Source: Acanthamoeba sp. SK_2022b (Eukaryota > Discosea > Longamoebia > Acanthamoebidae). Taken from it: 38,649 bases of DNA. Below the pieces are notes generated by a model that saw only the letters and a program-made list of their open reading frames with translations, was not told where the DNA came from and made no database searches. The stretch lies in NCBI GenBank assembly GCA_027943245.1, contig JANDJZ010001761.1, positions 1 through 38,649 on the forward strand, written 5' to 3'. Position numbers and translations under genes: made by a program. Shown piece after piece: positions 1 to 8,151 of the stretch (the stretch's first letter is position 1; every line of letters begins with the position of its first letter).

Positions 1-1839
1 CGAGCGCAGGGTCAGCACGCGCATCCCCTTGCTTTCCGGATCGATGGACAAATCCAGCCGTTCGGTGGCGAGGTTGGTGTTGCCGGTGATGTTGATCACC
101 GCGTTCTCGGTGTCGAACACGAACAGCCGCGGCGCGGCGACGCCGCTGCGGATGCTGACGTCCGCCGCCGCGCAGTTGATGCCCACCACGTCGTCGCCGA
201 ACAGCTGCGCCACCAGATAGTTGCCGACGTTCAGGCCGAGGATCTCCATCAGGCTACGGCTGATCACCCCGTTATTGATCAACAGGCGCAGGTCGCCGTT
301 GCTGGTCGCCAGCAGCTCGGCCACCGAATTGCCGCTGCCCGTCAGCCTGGCATCGCCGTTCATTTGCCCAAGGCTGCGCTTCATCGCCGCTACGTTCGGC
401 AACAGCTGTTTGAGCTGGAGTTTGCGCGCGTGCATATCCACCTGGCCGCGCATCGGCTTTTTGCCGCCGTCGAGGCGCACCACGGCGTTCAGGCTGCCGC
501 CCGCCATGCCGAAGCGCAGCGGATCCAGACGCAACTCGCCATTGTTCAGCTTCAGGTGCGTGGCCAGATCGCTCAGCGGTAAATCGCTGCCGCGTTCGAT
601 GCGCGCGGCGGCAAACTTCACGTCCGCATCCATCTTGCGCCAGCTTTGCGTATCGAACTGCGCGACCGGCAGCACCTTATCCGCCGGTTGGCGGCTCTTC
701 TCGCCGCGCCCGGCTTTGGCGGCGTTGGAATCCGCGCCGATCAACGGCGCCAGATCCGCCAACCTCAGCTGCCGGGAGCTCACCGCGCCGCTCAGCGTCG
801 GCCGCGGCTTACCGGCAACGTATTTCAAGTCGCCGTGAATGTCGCTGTCGCCGATTTTGCCGTCGAACTTCTGATATTCGAACACGGCGCCGCCCGGCTG
901 ATGCAGGCGGGCTATCAGATGGCCATCGGTCGCATACGGCGGCGTGTTCGGCAGCAGCACGCCGGTCAGGCCATAGAGGTCACCCAGGCTTTCGCCGGAA
1001 AATTTCAGCTGCACGTCCAAGCCGCCGAGGTTCAGCGGATCGGACAAGGTGCCCGCCACCGCAACCCGGGTGCTGCCGGAACGCACGTCGGCCTGCAGCG
1101 GGAACGGCAGATCGGCGCTCTGCAGTGACAGCATGCCGCCGATCTTGCCGCTGCCGCTCAGCGGTTCGCCGTTATATTTGCCCTTGACCTGCCAACCGAA
1201 AACGTAGTCGGGGGTAGCGGCCTTGCCGCCGCTCTGCTTGCCGGTCACTTCACTGAACGGCAGCGGTTTACCGAGCGGATCGATGACGGCGCGGAAATCC
1301 GCCTTCAGGGTGGCGTCTTTAAAGGCGATCTGTCCCTTGTCGAACACGATGTCGTGAACGGTGAACGACCAGGCGGAAGGCGGTTGCTGCGGATCCTGGC
1401 CAGCGGCCAGATCAAACGTCCAGTTGTTGTCGCCGTTGGCCAGGCGTTCCAACGACGCATTCGGCTGCTTGAGCCAGATGCGCGGGATCAGCAGTTCTTT
1501 CCTCAGCAGCGCCAGCGGCGCGATGCTGGCGTCGACGCGCTGCAGCGTCACCATGCTGTCGCCGGGCATGTTTTTCGGGTTACCCAGCCACACGTCTTCA
1601 GCGTGAATATGCGGCCAGGGCACCCAGGCGCGCCAGCCGCCCTCATCCCGGTTACGCGACCAGTCGACGCCCAGATCGCCGCGGATGGCGAACGGCCGCC
1701 GCAGTTCGGCCGACACTTTGTCGTTGATGGTGGGTTTGAGTCGATTCCAGTCGAAGGTAGCGATGAAGATCGCCAGCGCGACGATCGCCAGCAGCACAAT
1801 GCCGCCCAGCCAGCTGAAAACCTTTCCTGTTCTTGTCAT
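1..1839 (-). CDS. yhjG: AsmA-family protein YhjG, 3' end missing
   Basis: Reads leftward from an ATG at 1839 preceded by GGGAG and is still open at the window edge after 613 codons. The E. coli homologue is about 690 residues, so roughly 70 C-terminal residues are missing. The protein begins with one hydrophobic segment (about residues 9-26) and continues as a long, repetitive beta-rich region, the usual build of AsmA-like envelope proteins anchored in the inner membrane with a periplasmic body. AsmA relatives are linked to phospholipid transport or outer-membrane homeostasis; the role of YhjG itself is not established. Its place next to pdeH and kdgK is the same as in E. coli, which supports the name. 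It follows pdeH by 90 bp on the same strand and may be co-transcribed. Confidence 0.85.
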   Translation of the reverse strand, partial: MTRTGKVFSWLGGIVLLAIVALAIFIATFDWNRLKPTINDKVSAELRRPFAIRGDLGVDWSRNRDEGGWRAWVPWPHIHAEDVWLGNPKNMPGDSMVTLQRVDASIAPLALLRKELLIPRIWLKQPNASLERLANGDNNWTFDLAAGQDPQQPPSAWSFTVHDIVFDKGQIAFKDATLKADFRAVIDPLGKPLPFSEVTGKQSGGKAATPDYVFGWQVKGKYNGEPLSGSGKIGGMLSLQSADLPFPLQADVRSGSTRVAVAGTLSDPLNLGGLDVQLKFSGESLGDLYGLTGVLLPNTPPYATDGHLIARLHQPGGAVFEYQKFDGKIGDSDIHGDLKYVAGKPRPTLSGAVSSRQLRLADLAPLIGADSNAAKAGRGEKSRQPADKVLPVAQFDTQSWRKMDADVKFAAARIERGSDLPLSDLATHLKLNNGELRLDPLRFGMAGGSLNAVVRLDGGKKPMRGQVDMHARKLQLKQLLPNVAAMKRSLGQMNGDARLTGSGNSVAELLATSNGDLRLLINNGVISRSLMEILGLNVGNYLVAQLFGDDVVGINCAAADVSIRSGVAAPRLFVFDTENAVINITGNTNLATERLDLSIDPESKGMRVLTLRS

Positions 1840-1857
1840 AGGGCTCCCTCAGCACAT

Positions 1858-1903
1858 AAACCGGGCTGCCGAATGAAAGGAAAAAGAATGAGCAGCCCCG
1901 TTT
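1858..1903. other. Imperfect inverted repeat between pdeH and yhjG
   Basis: Arms 1858-1869 and 1892-1903 pair over 12 positions with one mismatch and enclose a 22-base loop. It lies in the 90-bp gap between two genes of the same direction. There is no strong U-tract on the minus strand, so it may be an intercistronic hairpin rather than a full terminator. Confidence 0.3.
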
Positions 1904-1929
1904 AAGCCTAGCTGAGGATAGGCCGGAGT

Positions 1930-2721
1930 TCACGCCGGCGCGCCGGGCGCGGCGAACAGCGTCGGTACGCTGTGCAGAGTTTCAAAGCACGCCGGGCGGG
2001 AAAGATAGTAGCCCTGCGCGGCCAACGCGCCGGAACGCTGCACCAGCCGCCACTCCTGCTCGGTTTCCACGCCTTCGACGATCACCCCGTCGCTGTGCTG
2101 GTTCATCATCGTGATCAGGGTGCCGAGCAGCTGTACGCCCTCTTCCGACTGTTTGAGCAAGGTGAACAACTCGCGCGCCACCTTGATGTATTGATAGCGC
2201 CAGGCGCCGACGGCGGAGAAGTTGGCCAGCCCGCTGCCGAAATCGTCCAGCCACAGCCGTTCGCCGCCGACGATCTGCTGCAACGGGTGGTTTGACGCCG
2301 TTTCGGCGTGCTCCACCAGCTCGAAGCGCAGATAGGGCATCTCGGCGATCTGGCGTTGCAGCTCGCTATGACGTTGCAACGCTTGCAGCGCGATGCCGTC
2401 GATATTGACCGACACCATCACCGCGTGGCGAATGAACAATGCCTGCCAGCGCTGCAACAACGCCAGCTGTTCCTGGATCACCCGCAAACGCTGGGCGACG
2501 CCGAGCGAGGCGAAATACTGTTCCGGGGATTGCCGTTTGTCCGGCTCATTCGGGTGATATACCGCCGTCAGCAGTTCCACCGCCAGCAGCGCGCCGCTGG
2601 TGCGATAAATCGGCTGGAAGGTATACAAGCGCCGGCATTGCCGCCAGTAGCGCCGCGATTTGGCGCAGGCATAGAGGGCAAAACAGGGCGCCAGCAGACC
2701 CGAGATCAGGTTGGTTATCAT
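1930..2721 (-). CDS. pdeH: Cyclic-di-GMP phosphodiesterase PdeH (EAL domain)
   Basis: A 263-residue stand-alone EAL-domain protein that hydrolyses cyclic-di-GMP to pGpG and so favours swimming over biofilm. The catalytic set is intact: ELL in place of EAL at about residue 49, VNID near 105, the Glu of FELVE near 134, the metal-binding DD of LDDFGSG near 159-160, the Lys of YIKVAREL near 180, VEGVET near 215-220 and QGYYLSRP near 236. Variants ELL and VNID are also found in E. coli PdeH (YhjH). The frame stays open to a GTG at 2790, but that codon lies between the -35 and -10 of the sigma-28 promoter at 2778-2804. The ATG at 2721, which gives an N-terminus aligning with E. coli PdeH, is therefore preferred although its ribosome binding site is weak. 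Confidence 0.92.
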   Translation of the reverse strand: MITNLISGLLAPCFALYACAKSRRYWRQCRRLYTFQPIYRTSGALLAVELLTAVYHPNEPDKRQSPEQYFASLGVAQRLRVIQEQLALLQRWQALFIRHAVMVSVNIDGIALQALQRHSELQRQIAEMPYLRFELVEHAETASNHPLQQIVGGERLWLDDFGSGLANFSAVGAWRYQYIKVARELFTLLKQSEEGVQLLGTLITMMNQHSDGVIVEGVETEQEWRLVQRSGALAAQGYYLSRPACFETLHSVPTLFAAPGAPA

Positions 2722-2777
2722 CGGTACTATCGCCGTGGCGGGGAAGTGAGAGCGCTGCCGCTGTTTCTTTACCCAGC

Positions 2778-2804
2778 TTATCGGCCGCACCGCGTAAAAC
2801 TTTA
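2778..2804 (-). promoter_or_regulatory. Sigma-28 (FliA) flagellar class III promoter of pdeH
   Basis: On the minus strand TAAAGTTT (2804-2797), an 11-base spacer, then GCCGATAA (2785-2778) match the FliA consensus exactly, spacer included. Transcription would start near 2770 and leave a leader of about 50 bases before the ATG at 2721. E. coli yhjH is likewise a class III flagellar gene, so this places pdeH under flagellar control here too. Confidence 0.9.
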
Positions 2805-2866
2805 AGCATGAATTGCCGCGCGCTTTCCTCTTCGCCCTGTTGGCACGGGCCGATCGCGATCATAAA

Positions 2867-2889
2867 AAATTAAAACACTGTTTTAATTT
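2867..2889. promoter_or_regulatory. KdgR-type operator upstream of kdgK
   Basis: A perfect palindrome with 11-base arms around a central C at 2878. The core is AAAACACTGTTTT, which fits the KdgR consensus (AAACA-N-TGTTT) of IclR-family pectin and ketodeoxygluconate repressors. It lies 70 bp upstream of the kdgK start. A weak promoter candidate, TTGGCA (2840-2845), 17 bases, TAAAAA (2863-2868), would put the operator over the transcription start. Confidence 0.75.
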
Positions 2890-2959
2890 ATTGACTCCCT
2901 CACCGCCTTGCGTGGAGACTGGTGGCTGTTGCTTCTTCTTTAGCCAGGGCTTATTGACG

Positions 2960-3892
2960 ATGACTATCCGAAATCTCGCCGTGATCGGCGAATGCATGAT
3001 CGAGCTGTCGCAGCAGGGCGCGCAGCTGACGCGCGGCTTTGGCGGCGATACCCTCAACACCGCCGTCTACCTCGCCCGCCAAATGCCGGAACAGGCGCTG
3101 CAGGTGCATTACGTCACCGCGCTCGGCACCGACAGCTTCAGCGGCGAGATGCTGCAGGCCTGGCGGCAGGAGAAGATCGAGACCGGGCTGATTCAGCAGT
3201 TGGAAAACAAACTGCCGGGCCTGTACGTGATCGAAACCGACGCCGCCGGCGAACGCACCTTCTACTACTGGCGCAACGACGCCGCCGCCCGGTATTGGCT
3301 TGCGGGCCCCCAGGCCGAGGTACTGTGCGCCCAGCTGGTGCAGTTCGATTATCTGTATCTCAGCGGCATTAGCCTTGCGATCCTCGCGCCTGCCGACCGC
3401 ACGAAGCTGCTGGCGCTGCTGCACCGCTGCCGCGCCAACGGCGGCCAGGTTATCTTCGACAACAACTACCGCCCGCGCCTGTGGCAAAGCCGTGAAGAAA
3501 CACAGCTGGCCTACCGCGAGGTGCTGGCCTGCACCGACATTGCCTTCCTGACGCTGGATGACGAAGCGTTGCTGTGGGGCACGCAGCCGGTTGAACAGGT
3601 GGTGGCACGCACGCAGGCGCTCGGCGTCGGCGAGATCGTTATCAAACGCGGCGCGGATGCCTGTCTGGTGTTCGGCGTGGAGGGAGAGCGACTTGAGGTA
3701 CCGGCGATTGCGCTGCCGCCGGAGTGCGTAGTGGATACCACCGCGGCGGGCGACGCTTTCAGCGCCGGTTATCTGGCGGAACGCCTGAGCGGCGGCAGCG
3801 CCCAGCAGGCGGCGCAGCGCGGCCACCGGCTTGCCGCGACGGTGATCCAACATCGCGGCGCCATCATTCCCGCAACGGCAATGCCCGCATAG
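2960..3892 (+). CDS. kdgK: 2-keto-3-deoxygluconate kinase
   Basis: Cytoplasmic PfkB/ribokinase-family sugar kinase of 310 residues (E. coli KdgK is 309) that phosphorylates 2-keto-3-deoxy-D-gluconate with ATP to KDPG, feeding hexuronate breakdown into the lower Entner-Doudoroff step. The N-terminal GFGGDTLNTA (about residue 27) is the substrate-binding GG-N motif. VDTTAAGDAF near 258-267 is PfkB signature 2, with the catalytic Asp near 265. The ATG at 2960 begins the conserved TIRNLAVIGECM; an open reading frame extending further upstream crosses the KdgR operator and is not needed. Divergent from pdeH, as in E. coli. The palindrome upstream suggests repression by KdgR relieved by ketodeoxygluconate. 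Confidence 0.95.
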   Translation: MTIRNLAVIGECMIELSQQGAQLTRGFGGDTLNTAVYLARQMPEQALQVHYVTALGTDSFSGEMLQAWRQEKIETGLIQQLENKLPGLYVIETDAAGERTFYYWRNDAAARYWLAGPQAEVLCAQLVQFDYLYLSGISLAILAPADRTKLLALLHRCRANGGQVIFDNNYRPRLWQSREETQLAYREVLACTDIAFLTLDDEALLWGTQPVEQVVARTQALGVGEIVIKRGADACLVFGVEGERLEVPAIALPPECVVDTTAAGDAFSAGYLAERLSGGSAQQAAQRGHRLAATVIQHRGAIIPATAMPA

Positions 3893-3899
3893 CCAATAA

Positions 3900-3925
3900 G
3901 GCGGCGGCGAGGTTACCCCGCCGCC
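3900..3925 (+). terminator. GC-rich hairpin after kdgK
   Basis: Arms GGCGGCGG (3900-3907) and CCGCCGCC (3918-3925) enclose a 10-base loop, 8 bp after the kdgK stop codon. There is no clear T-run after the stem, so termination strength is uncertain. Confidence 0.4.
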
Positions 3926-4081
3926 CGCGCAATAGTTCCCAGAAACATTGATCAGAGGATGATTGAAAGAATTTCCCTGGCGTTGGCTTATTTCCGCCCA
4001 GAGCTGCTAAGCTCGGGTCTTGGCATTACCGCCTTTTTGAATTTATTAGCCGAGTATAAATTTCAATCCGCCGCACTGACT

Positions 4082-4101
4082 AGCTGGACTTTGGTGCAGG
4101 T
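4082..4101. promoter_or_regulatory. Lux-box-like site upstream of the solo luxR
   Basis: A 20-bp element of the form CTG-N10-CAG, 34 bp upstream of the luxR start codon. Its right half ends GGTGCAGGT. Compared from memory with the esaR box of Pantoea stewartii it agrees at about 15 of 20 positions. A possible -10 (TATAAA, 4055-4060) lies just upstream, so a bound regulator would sit at or just after the transcription start, a repressing position. Confidence 0.45.
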
Positions 4102-4135
4102 CGGGCTGAGCTGCCGAACGACAGGGAGGTTACCG

Positions 4136-4837
4136 ATGGCCGTCGCATTCGCCAACGCCGTCGCCGCAAGACTGCATCTTGACGGCCGACTGCACGCCTT
4201 CAGCCAATTCAAATACGCTTATTTGACCTTCAACAAACACCGTCCCGATCGCCATCTGCTGGTCTCGAGCTACCCGCAAGAATGGCTGGACATATACAGC
4301 GCCAATCGCTATCAGCGCATCGATCCCGTCGTGCGCGCCGCCCATAGTCGCTGCGCGCCCTTCATGTGGCACGACACCCCCGTCACCACCGAGGATCGGC
4401 ATTACCGGAAGATCTTCAGCCAGGCGCGGGAATACGACATCGTGCACGGCTGCAGCTTTGTTTTGCACGATCACGACAACAACCTGGCGATCTTGTCGAT
4501 CAGCGCCACGGCAGCCGATGACGCCGATCTGCGGCAGCTGATGGAAGACGAGAGGGCCAGCCTGCAGATGGTATTGGTCGATACCCACCAGCACGCTCTG
4601 GCCTTGGCCAGCGCCGAGGCGAGCCGGACAGACCGGCTCTCGCCGCGCGAAGGGGAAATCCTCTACTGGGCCAGCCAGGGCAAAACCTACCATGAGATCG
4701 CGCTGATCCTGGGGATCAAAACCGGCACGGTGAAGTTTCACATCGGCAATGCGGTGCGTAAGCTGGGGGTCGCCAACGCCAAACACGCGATCCGGCGCTG
4801 CCTTGAACGGCAGTTGCTCGCGCCGCCGGAGGCATAA
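4136..4837 (+). CDS. Solo LuxR-family quorum-sensing regulator (EsaR-like)
   Basis: A 233-residue transcription factor with an N-terminal acyl-homoserine-lactone-binding domain and a C-terminal GerE helix-turn-helix. The six conserved ligand-domain residues are present with nearly family-standard spacing: W50, Y54, D63, P64, W78 and G105. The DNA-binding part runs from LSPREGEIL to the end and contains TVKFHIGNAVRKLGV, typical of the EsaR/ExpR/YenR branch. The ATG at 4136 has AGGGAGG seven bases upstream and gives normal family length; a longer reading frame from 3959 has no good start. No luxI gene is adjacent, so it is a LuxR solo, or the synthase lies elsewhere. Members of this branch often act as repressors released by the signal. 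It sits between kdgK and ilvC, at the join of two blocks that are apart in E. coli. Confidence 0.88.
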   Translation: MAVAFANAVAARLHLDGRLHAFSQFKYAYLTFNKHRPDRHLLVSSYPQEWLDIYSANRYQRIDPVVRAAHSRCAPFMWHDTPVTTEDRHYRKIFSQAREYDIVHGCSFVLHDHDNNLAILSISATAADDADLRQLMEDERASLQMVLVDTHQHALALASAEASRTDRLSPREGEILYWASQGKTYHEIALILGIKTGTVKFHIGNAVRKLGVANAKHAIRRCLERQLLAPPEA

Positions 4838-4866
4838 AAAAAGCCGGCATCACAGCCGGCTTTGTG
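4838..4866. terminator. Bidirectional terminator between luxR and ilvC
   Basis: AAAGCCGGC (4840-4848), a six-base loop, then GCCGGCTTT (4855-4863). An A-run lies before the stem and T-rich sequence after it, so it can serve both convergent genes. Confidence 0.85.
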
Positions 4867-4885
4867 TTCTTTACCTTGCGGAAAA

Positions 4886-6361
4886 TCAGCCCGCAACGGC
4901 GATACGTTTCATGTCGGTCATGTAGCCACGCAGTTTGCGACCGACGGTTTCGATTGGGTGGCTGCGCACCGCTTCGTTCACGTCGCGCAGCTGCGCGTTG
5001 TCCACCGCCGTACCCGCTGCGGCTTTGCCCAAATCGCCCGCCTGCAGGGTGGTCATGAAGTCCTTCAGCAGCGGCACCGCCGCGTTGGCGAACAGGTAGT
5101 TGCCGTACTCTGCGGTATCGGAGATAACCACGTTCATTTCATACAGACGTTTGCGCGCAATGGTGTTGGCGATCAACGGCAGCTCGTGCAGCGACTCGTA
5201 GTAAGCCGACTCTTCGATGATGCCGGCATCGACCATGGTTTCGAACGCCAGCTCAACGCCCGCTTTCACCATCGCCACCATCAGCACGCCGTGATCGAAG
5301 TACTCTTGCTCGCTGATTTTGCCTTCAAACTGCGGCGCATTCTCGAACGCGGTTTTGCCGGTCTCTTCGCGCCAGGTCAGCAATTTCACGTCGTCTTCCG
5401 CCCAGTCGGCCATCATGCCGCTGGAGAAAGCGCCGGAGATGATGTCGTCCATGTGCTTCTGGAACAGCGGCGCCATGATGGTTTTCAGCTGTTCGGACAG
5501 CGCATAGGCACGCAGCTTGGCCGGGTTGGACAGGCGATCCATCATCAGCGTGATGCCGCCCTGCTTCAGCGCTTCGGTGATGGTTTCCCAGCCGAACTGA
5601 ATCAGTTTCTCGGCGTAAGCCGGATCGGTGCCCTCAGCAACCAGCTTGTCGAAGCACAGCAGCGAACCCGCCTGCAGCATGCCGCACAGAATGGTCTGCT
5701 CGCCCATCAGGTCGGATTTCACTTCGGCCACGAAGGAGGACTCCAGCACGCCGGCGCGGTGGCCACCGGTCGCCGCCGCCCAGGCCTTGGCGATCGCCAT
5801 GCCTTCGCCTTTCGGATCGTTTTCCGGGTGAACCGCAATCAGGGTCGGCACGCCGAAGCCGCGCTTGTACTCTTCACGCACTTCGGTGCCCGGGCATTTC
5901 GGCGCGACCATCACCACGGTGATGTCTTTACGCACCTGCTCACCCACTTCAACAATGTTGAAGCCGTGGGAGTAACCCAGCGCCGCGCCGTCTTTCATCA
6001 GCGGCTGCACCGCGCGCACCACGGAAGAGTGCTGCTTGTCCGGCGTCAGGTTGACCACCAGATCCGCCTGCGGGATCAGGTCTTCGTAGGTACCGACCTT
6101 AAAGCCGTTTTCGGTCGCCTTGCGCCAGGAAGCGCGCTTCTCGTCGATCGCTTCTTTGCGCAGGGCATAGGCGACGTCCAGGCCGGAGTCGCGCATGTTC
6201 AGCCCCTGGTTCAGACCCTGGGCGCCACAGCCGACAATCACCACTTTTTTACCTTTCAGGTAGCCGGCTTCGTCAGCAAATTCGTCGCGCGCCATAAAGC
6301 GGCATTTACCCAATTGCGCCAACTGCTGACGCAGGTTCAATGTGTTGAAATAGTTAGCCAT
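4886..6361 (-). CDS. ilvC: Ketol-acid reductoisomerase (class II)
   Basis: A 491-residue class II ketol-acid reductoisomerase, the same length as E. coli IlvC. It isomerises and reduces 2-acetolactate and 2-aceto-2-hydroxybutyrate with NADPH and magnesium, the second common step in valine and isoleucine synthesis. The Rossmann motif VGCGAQG is near residues 43-49, followed by the basic [13 protein letters not shown] loop that accounts for NADPH preference, and the C-terminal half carries the duplicated knotted catalytic domain typical of the long class. The start ATG at 6361 is conserved. It is transcribed divergently from ilvY, the usual arrangement in which IlvY bound to substrate activates ilvC. 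Confidence 0.98.
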   Translation of the reverse strand: MANYFNTLNLRQQLAQLGKCRFMARDEFADEAGYLKGKKVVIVGCGAQGLNQGLNMRDSGLDVAYALRKEAIDEKRASWRKATENGFKVGTYEDLIPQADLVVNLTPDKQHSSVVRAVQPLMKDGAALGYSHGFNIVEVGEQVRKDITVVMVAPKCPGTEVREEYKRGFGVPTLIAVHPENDPKGEGMAIAKAWAAATGGHRAGVLESSFVAEVKSDLMGEQTILCGMLQAGSLLCFDKLVAEGTDPAYAEKLIQFGWETITEALKQGGITLMMDRLSNPAKLRAYALSEQLKTIMAPLFQKHMDDIISGAFSSGMMADWAEDDVKLLTWREETGKTAFENAPQFEGKISEQEYFDHGVLMVAMVKAGVELAFETMVDAGIIEESAYYESLHELPLIANTIARKRLYEMNVVISDTAEYGNYLFANAAVPLLKDFMTTLQAGDLGKAAAGTAVDNAQLRDVNEAVRSHPIETVGRKLRGYMTDMKRIAVAG

Positions 6362-6441
6362 GGTGGTACTCCGGTTTGATGTTGTCTTGCATTGTTATTT
6401 TCATTCCCCGCCCTGTCTGTGCGGAGATTCGTTAAACTCAA

Positions 6442-6505
6442 TGTATAACAGGAAATGCGTTGCTTAAATTGATATATTGAGAACGTGATATTGCAATTTA
6501 TGCAA
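6442..6505. promoter_or_regulatory. ilvC/ilvY divergent control region with IlvY operator
   Basis: The 168-bp gap between ilvC and ilvY holds a LysR-type box, TTGCA-ATTTA-TGCAA, at 6491-6505 (T-N11-A type with perfect 5-base arms). A candidate ilvC -10 on the minus strand, TATACA at 6447-6442, has no good -35, as expected for an activator-dependent promoter. In E. coli, IlvY binds tandem operators here, activates ilvC with inducer and represses itself; a second operator is likely in the AT-rich stretch 6455-6485 but I could not define it. Confidence 0.6.
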
Positions 6506-6529
6506 CACTCTCACTGCGAGCGTATCGAT

Positions 6530-7420
6530 ATGGATTTACGTGATTTAAAGCTGTTCCTGCATTTGGCCGAAAGCCATCACTTCGGGCGCACCGCCAAGGC
6601 GATGCACGTCAGCCCATCGACGCTCTCCCGCCAGATCCAGCGGCTGGAAGAGATCCTCGGGCAGCCGCTGTTCCTGCGCGACAACCGCACCGTGCAGCTC
6701 ACCGACGCCGGCGAACAGCTGAAAGAATTCGCCCAGCAAACGCTGCTGCAGTATCAGCAGCTGAAGCACTCGCTCGGCCAGCACGGCCCTTCGCTGAGCG
6801 GCGAACTGCGGCTGTTCTGCTCGGTGACCGCAGCGTACAGCCACCTGCCGCCAATCCTCGATCGCTTCCGCGCGCAGCACCCGCTGGTCGAGATTAAGCT
6901 GACCACCGGCGACGCCGCCGACGCGGTCGACAAAGTGCAATCCAACGAGGCCGATCTCGGCATCGCCGGCCGGCCGGAAATGTTGCCCGCCAGCGTGGCG
7001 TTCACCAAAATCGGCGAAATCCCGCTGGTGCTGATCGCGCCGGCGCTGCCCTGTGCGGTGCGCAGCCAGGCATTCGCCGACAGGCCCGACTGGGCCGAGA
7101 TCCCGTTCATCCTGCCGGAGCACGGCCCGTCGCGAAAACGCATCGAGCTGTGGTTCCGCCGCCACCGCATCAGCAATCCGCTGATTTACGCCACCGTCGG
7201 CGGCCACGAAGCCATCGTGTCGATGGTCGCGTTGGGCTGCGGCATCGCGCTGATCCCGAGCGTGGTGGTGGACAACAGCCCGGAGCCGGTACGCAACCGC
7301 ATCTCGCAGCTGGATAACATCTCGATGGTCGAACCGTTCGAGCTGGGGGTCTGCGTCCAGAAAAAGCGCCTCAGCGATCCGCTGATCGACGCCTTTTGGC
7401 GCTTGCTGCATCCCCGCTGA
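6530..7420 (+). CDS. ilvY: LysR-type activator IlvY
   Basis: A 296-residue LysR-family regulator (E. coli IlvY is 297) that activates ilvC in response to acetolactate or acetohydroxybutyrate. The N-terminal winged helix-turn-helix is nearly identical to E. coli IlvY (HFGRTAKAMHVSPSTLSRQI), and the C-terminal inducer domain keeps characteristic stretches such as FCSVTAAYSHLPPILDRF and YATVGGHEAIVSMVALGCG. The ATG at 6530 starts the conserved MDLRDLKLFLHLAE; a GTG at 6485 is in frame but lies in the operator. It is divergent from ilvC and convergent, with an 8-bp gap, with the DUF2461 gene. Confidence 0.97.
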   Translation: MDLRDLKLFLHLAESHHFGRTAKAMHVSPSTLSRQIQRLEEILGQPLFLRDNRTVQLTDAGEQLKEFAQQTLLQYQQLKHSLGQHGPSLSGELRLFCSVTAAYSHLPPILDRFRAQHPLVEIKLTTGDAADAVDKVQSNEADLGIAGRPEMLPASVAFTKIGEIPLVLIAPALPCAVRSQAFADRPDWAEIPFILPEHGPSRKRIELWFRRHRISNPLIYATVGGHEAIVSMVALGCGIALIPSVVVDNSPEPVRNRISQLDNISMVEPFELGVCVQKKRLSDPLIDAFWRLLHPR

Positions 7421-7428
7421 CGCGAGGT

Positions 7429-8130
7429 TTACAGATCCGCCGGATCGATCTGCTTCATCGTCTCTACCTGCATCAACCAGTGGTAGAGCGGCTCAAGCTG
7501 CAAAAAGGCCCCGGTCAGCAGCGGCACCAGATCGGCGCTGAACAGCTTTTCCACTTCGCTGTCGGTCACCATCACCGCAAACGACTTGCGGTTGTACCAG
7601 GTGGCGATCTCCGCCGCCTGCTCCTTCACCAGCGGGCGCTTGTAGCTCTCACCCACCAGCTCGAACGGCCGCCGGCAGCAGGCGGCCACCTCAAGGAAAG
7701 GCTGCGGCCGCTGCCTCAGCGTATGGCGGAACAGATCCATGGTCGGCTTGTTGGCGCTGTAGTAGCCGAGCCCATAGCGCAGCATGTCCGGCCCCAGTTC
7801 GAAAAAGTAGACCGGCGCGTCTTTCCAGTCTTTGCTCGGACGCTTGAACGTCAGCCACATGCGGCTGCGGTAGCGCGATTTGTCATGAGAAAAGCGCGTG
7901 TCGCGATGAATGCGCGACAGCGTTTTGCCGATCGCCGGGCGAGTCTCGAACTGCGGGTCGATCGCCAGCATGCCGGGAGCCAGCTGCTCCACCAGCGCGC
8001 GAAACGGCGCCAACAGCTCGCGATCGTAGATATCGCGGTTGCCGTCGAACCACGCCTTATCGTTCTCGATCCGCACCTGCTGCAGGAAATTCAGACCCTG
8101 CTGGCTAAAGCCGGAGAAAGGTTGCGCCAT
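7429..8130 (-). CDS. DUF2461 family protein
   Basis: A 233-residue protein of the DUF2461 (TIGR02453-type) family, soluble and without signal peptide or membrane segment. Family features include the start SGFSQQGLNFLQQV, NDKAWFDGNRDIYDREL, LSRIHRDTRFSHDKSRYR and the aromatic stretch YFFELGPDMLRYGLGYY. The biochemical function of the family is unknown. It begins 21 bp after the small membrane-protein gene on the same strand and is probably the last gene transcribed with the ilv operon. Its 3' end converges on ilvY with 8 bp between stop codons. Confidence 0.85.
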   Translation of the reverse strand: MAQPFSGFSQQGLNFLQQVRIENDKAWFDGNRDIYDRELLAPFRALVEQLAPGMLAIDPQFETRPAIGKTLSRIHRDTRFSHDKSRYRSRMWLTFKRPSKDWKDAPVYFFELGPDMLRYGLGYYSANKPTMDLFRHTLRQRPQPFLEVAACCRRPFELVGESYKRPLVKEQAAEIATWYNRKSFAVMVTDSEVEKLFSADLVPLLTGAFLQLEPLYHWLMQVETMKQIDPADL

Positions 8131-8151
8131 AAGTTTTTCCGTTCTGACGGT

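Noticed and set aside
2722..2790. N-terminal extension of pdeH from the GTG at 2790
   Set aside because: The codon lies within the sigma-28 promoter spacer, and the extra residues have no counterpart in E. coli PdeH.
3959..4135. N-terminal extension of the LuxR regulator
   Set aside because: It would make the protein longer than the family norm and overlap the AT-rich promoter and lux-box-like site; the ATG at 4136 has a strong ribosome binding site.
4862..6379. Long plus-strand reading frame of 505 codons opposite ilvC
   Set aside because: It is the antisense shadow of a GC-rich, strongly conserved gene; it is rich in His, Arg and Gln and has no domain.
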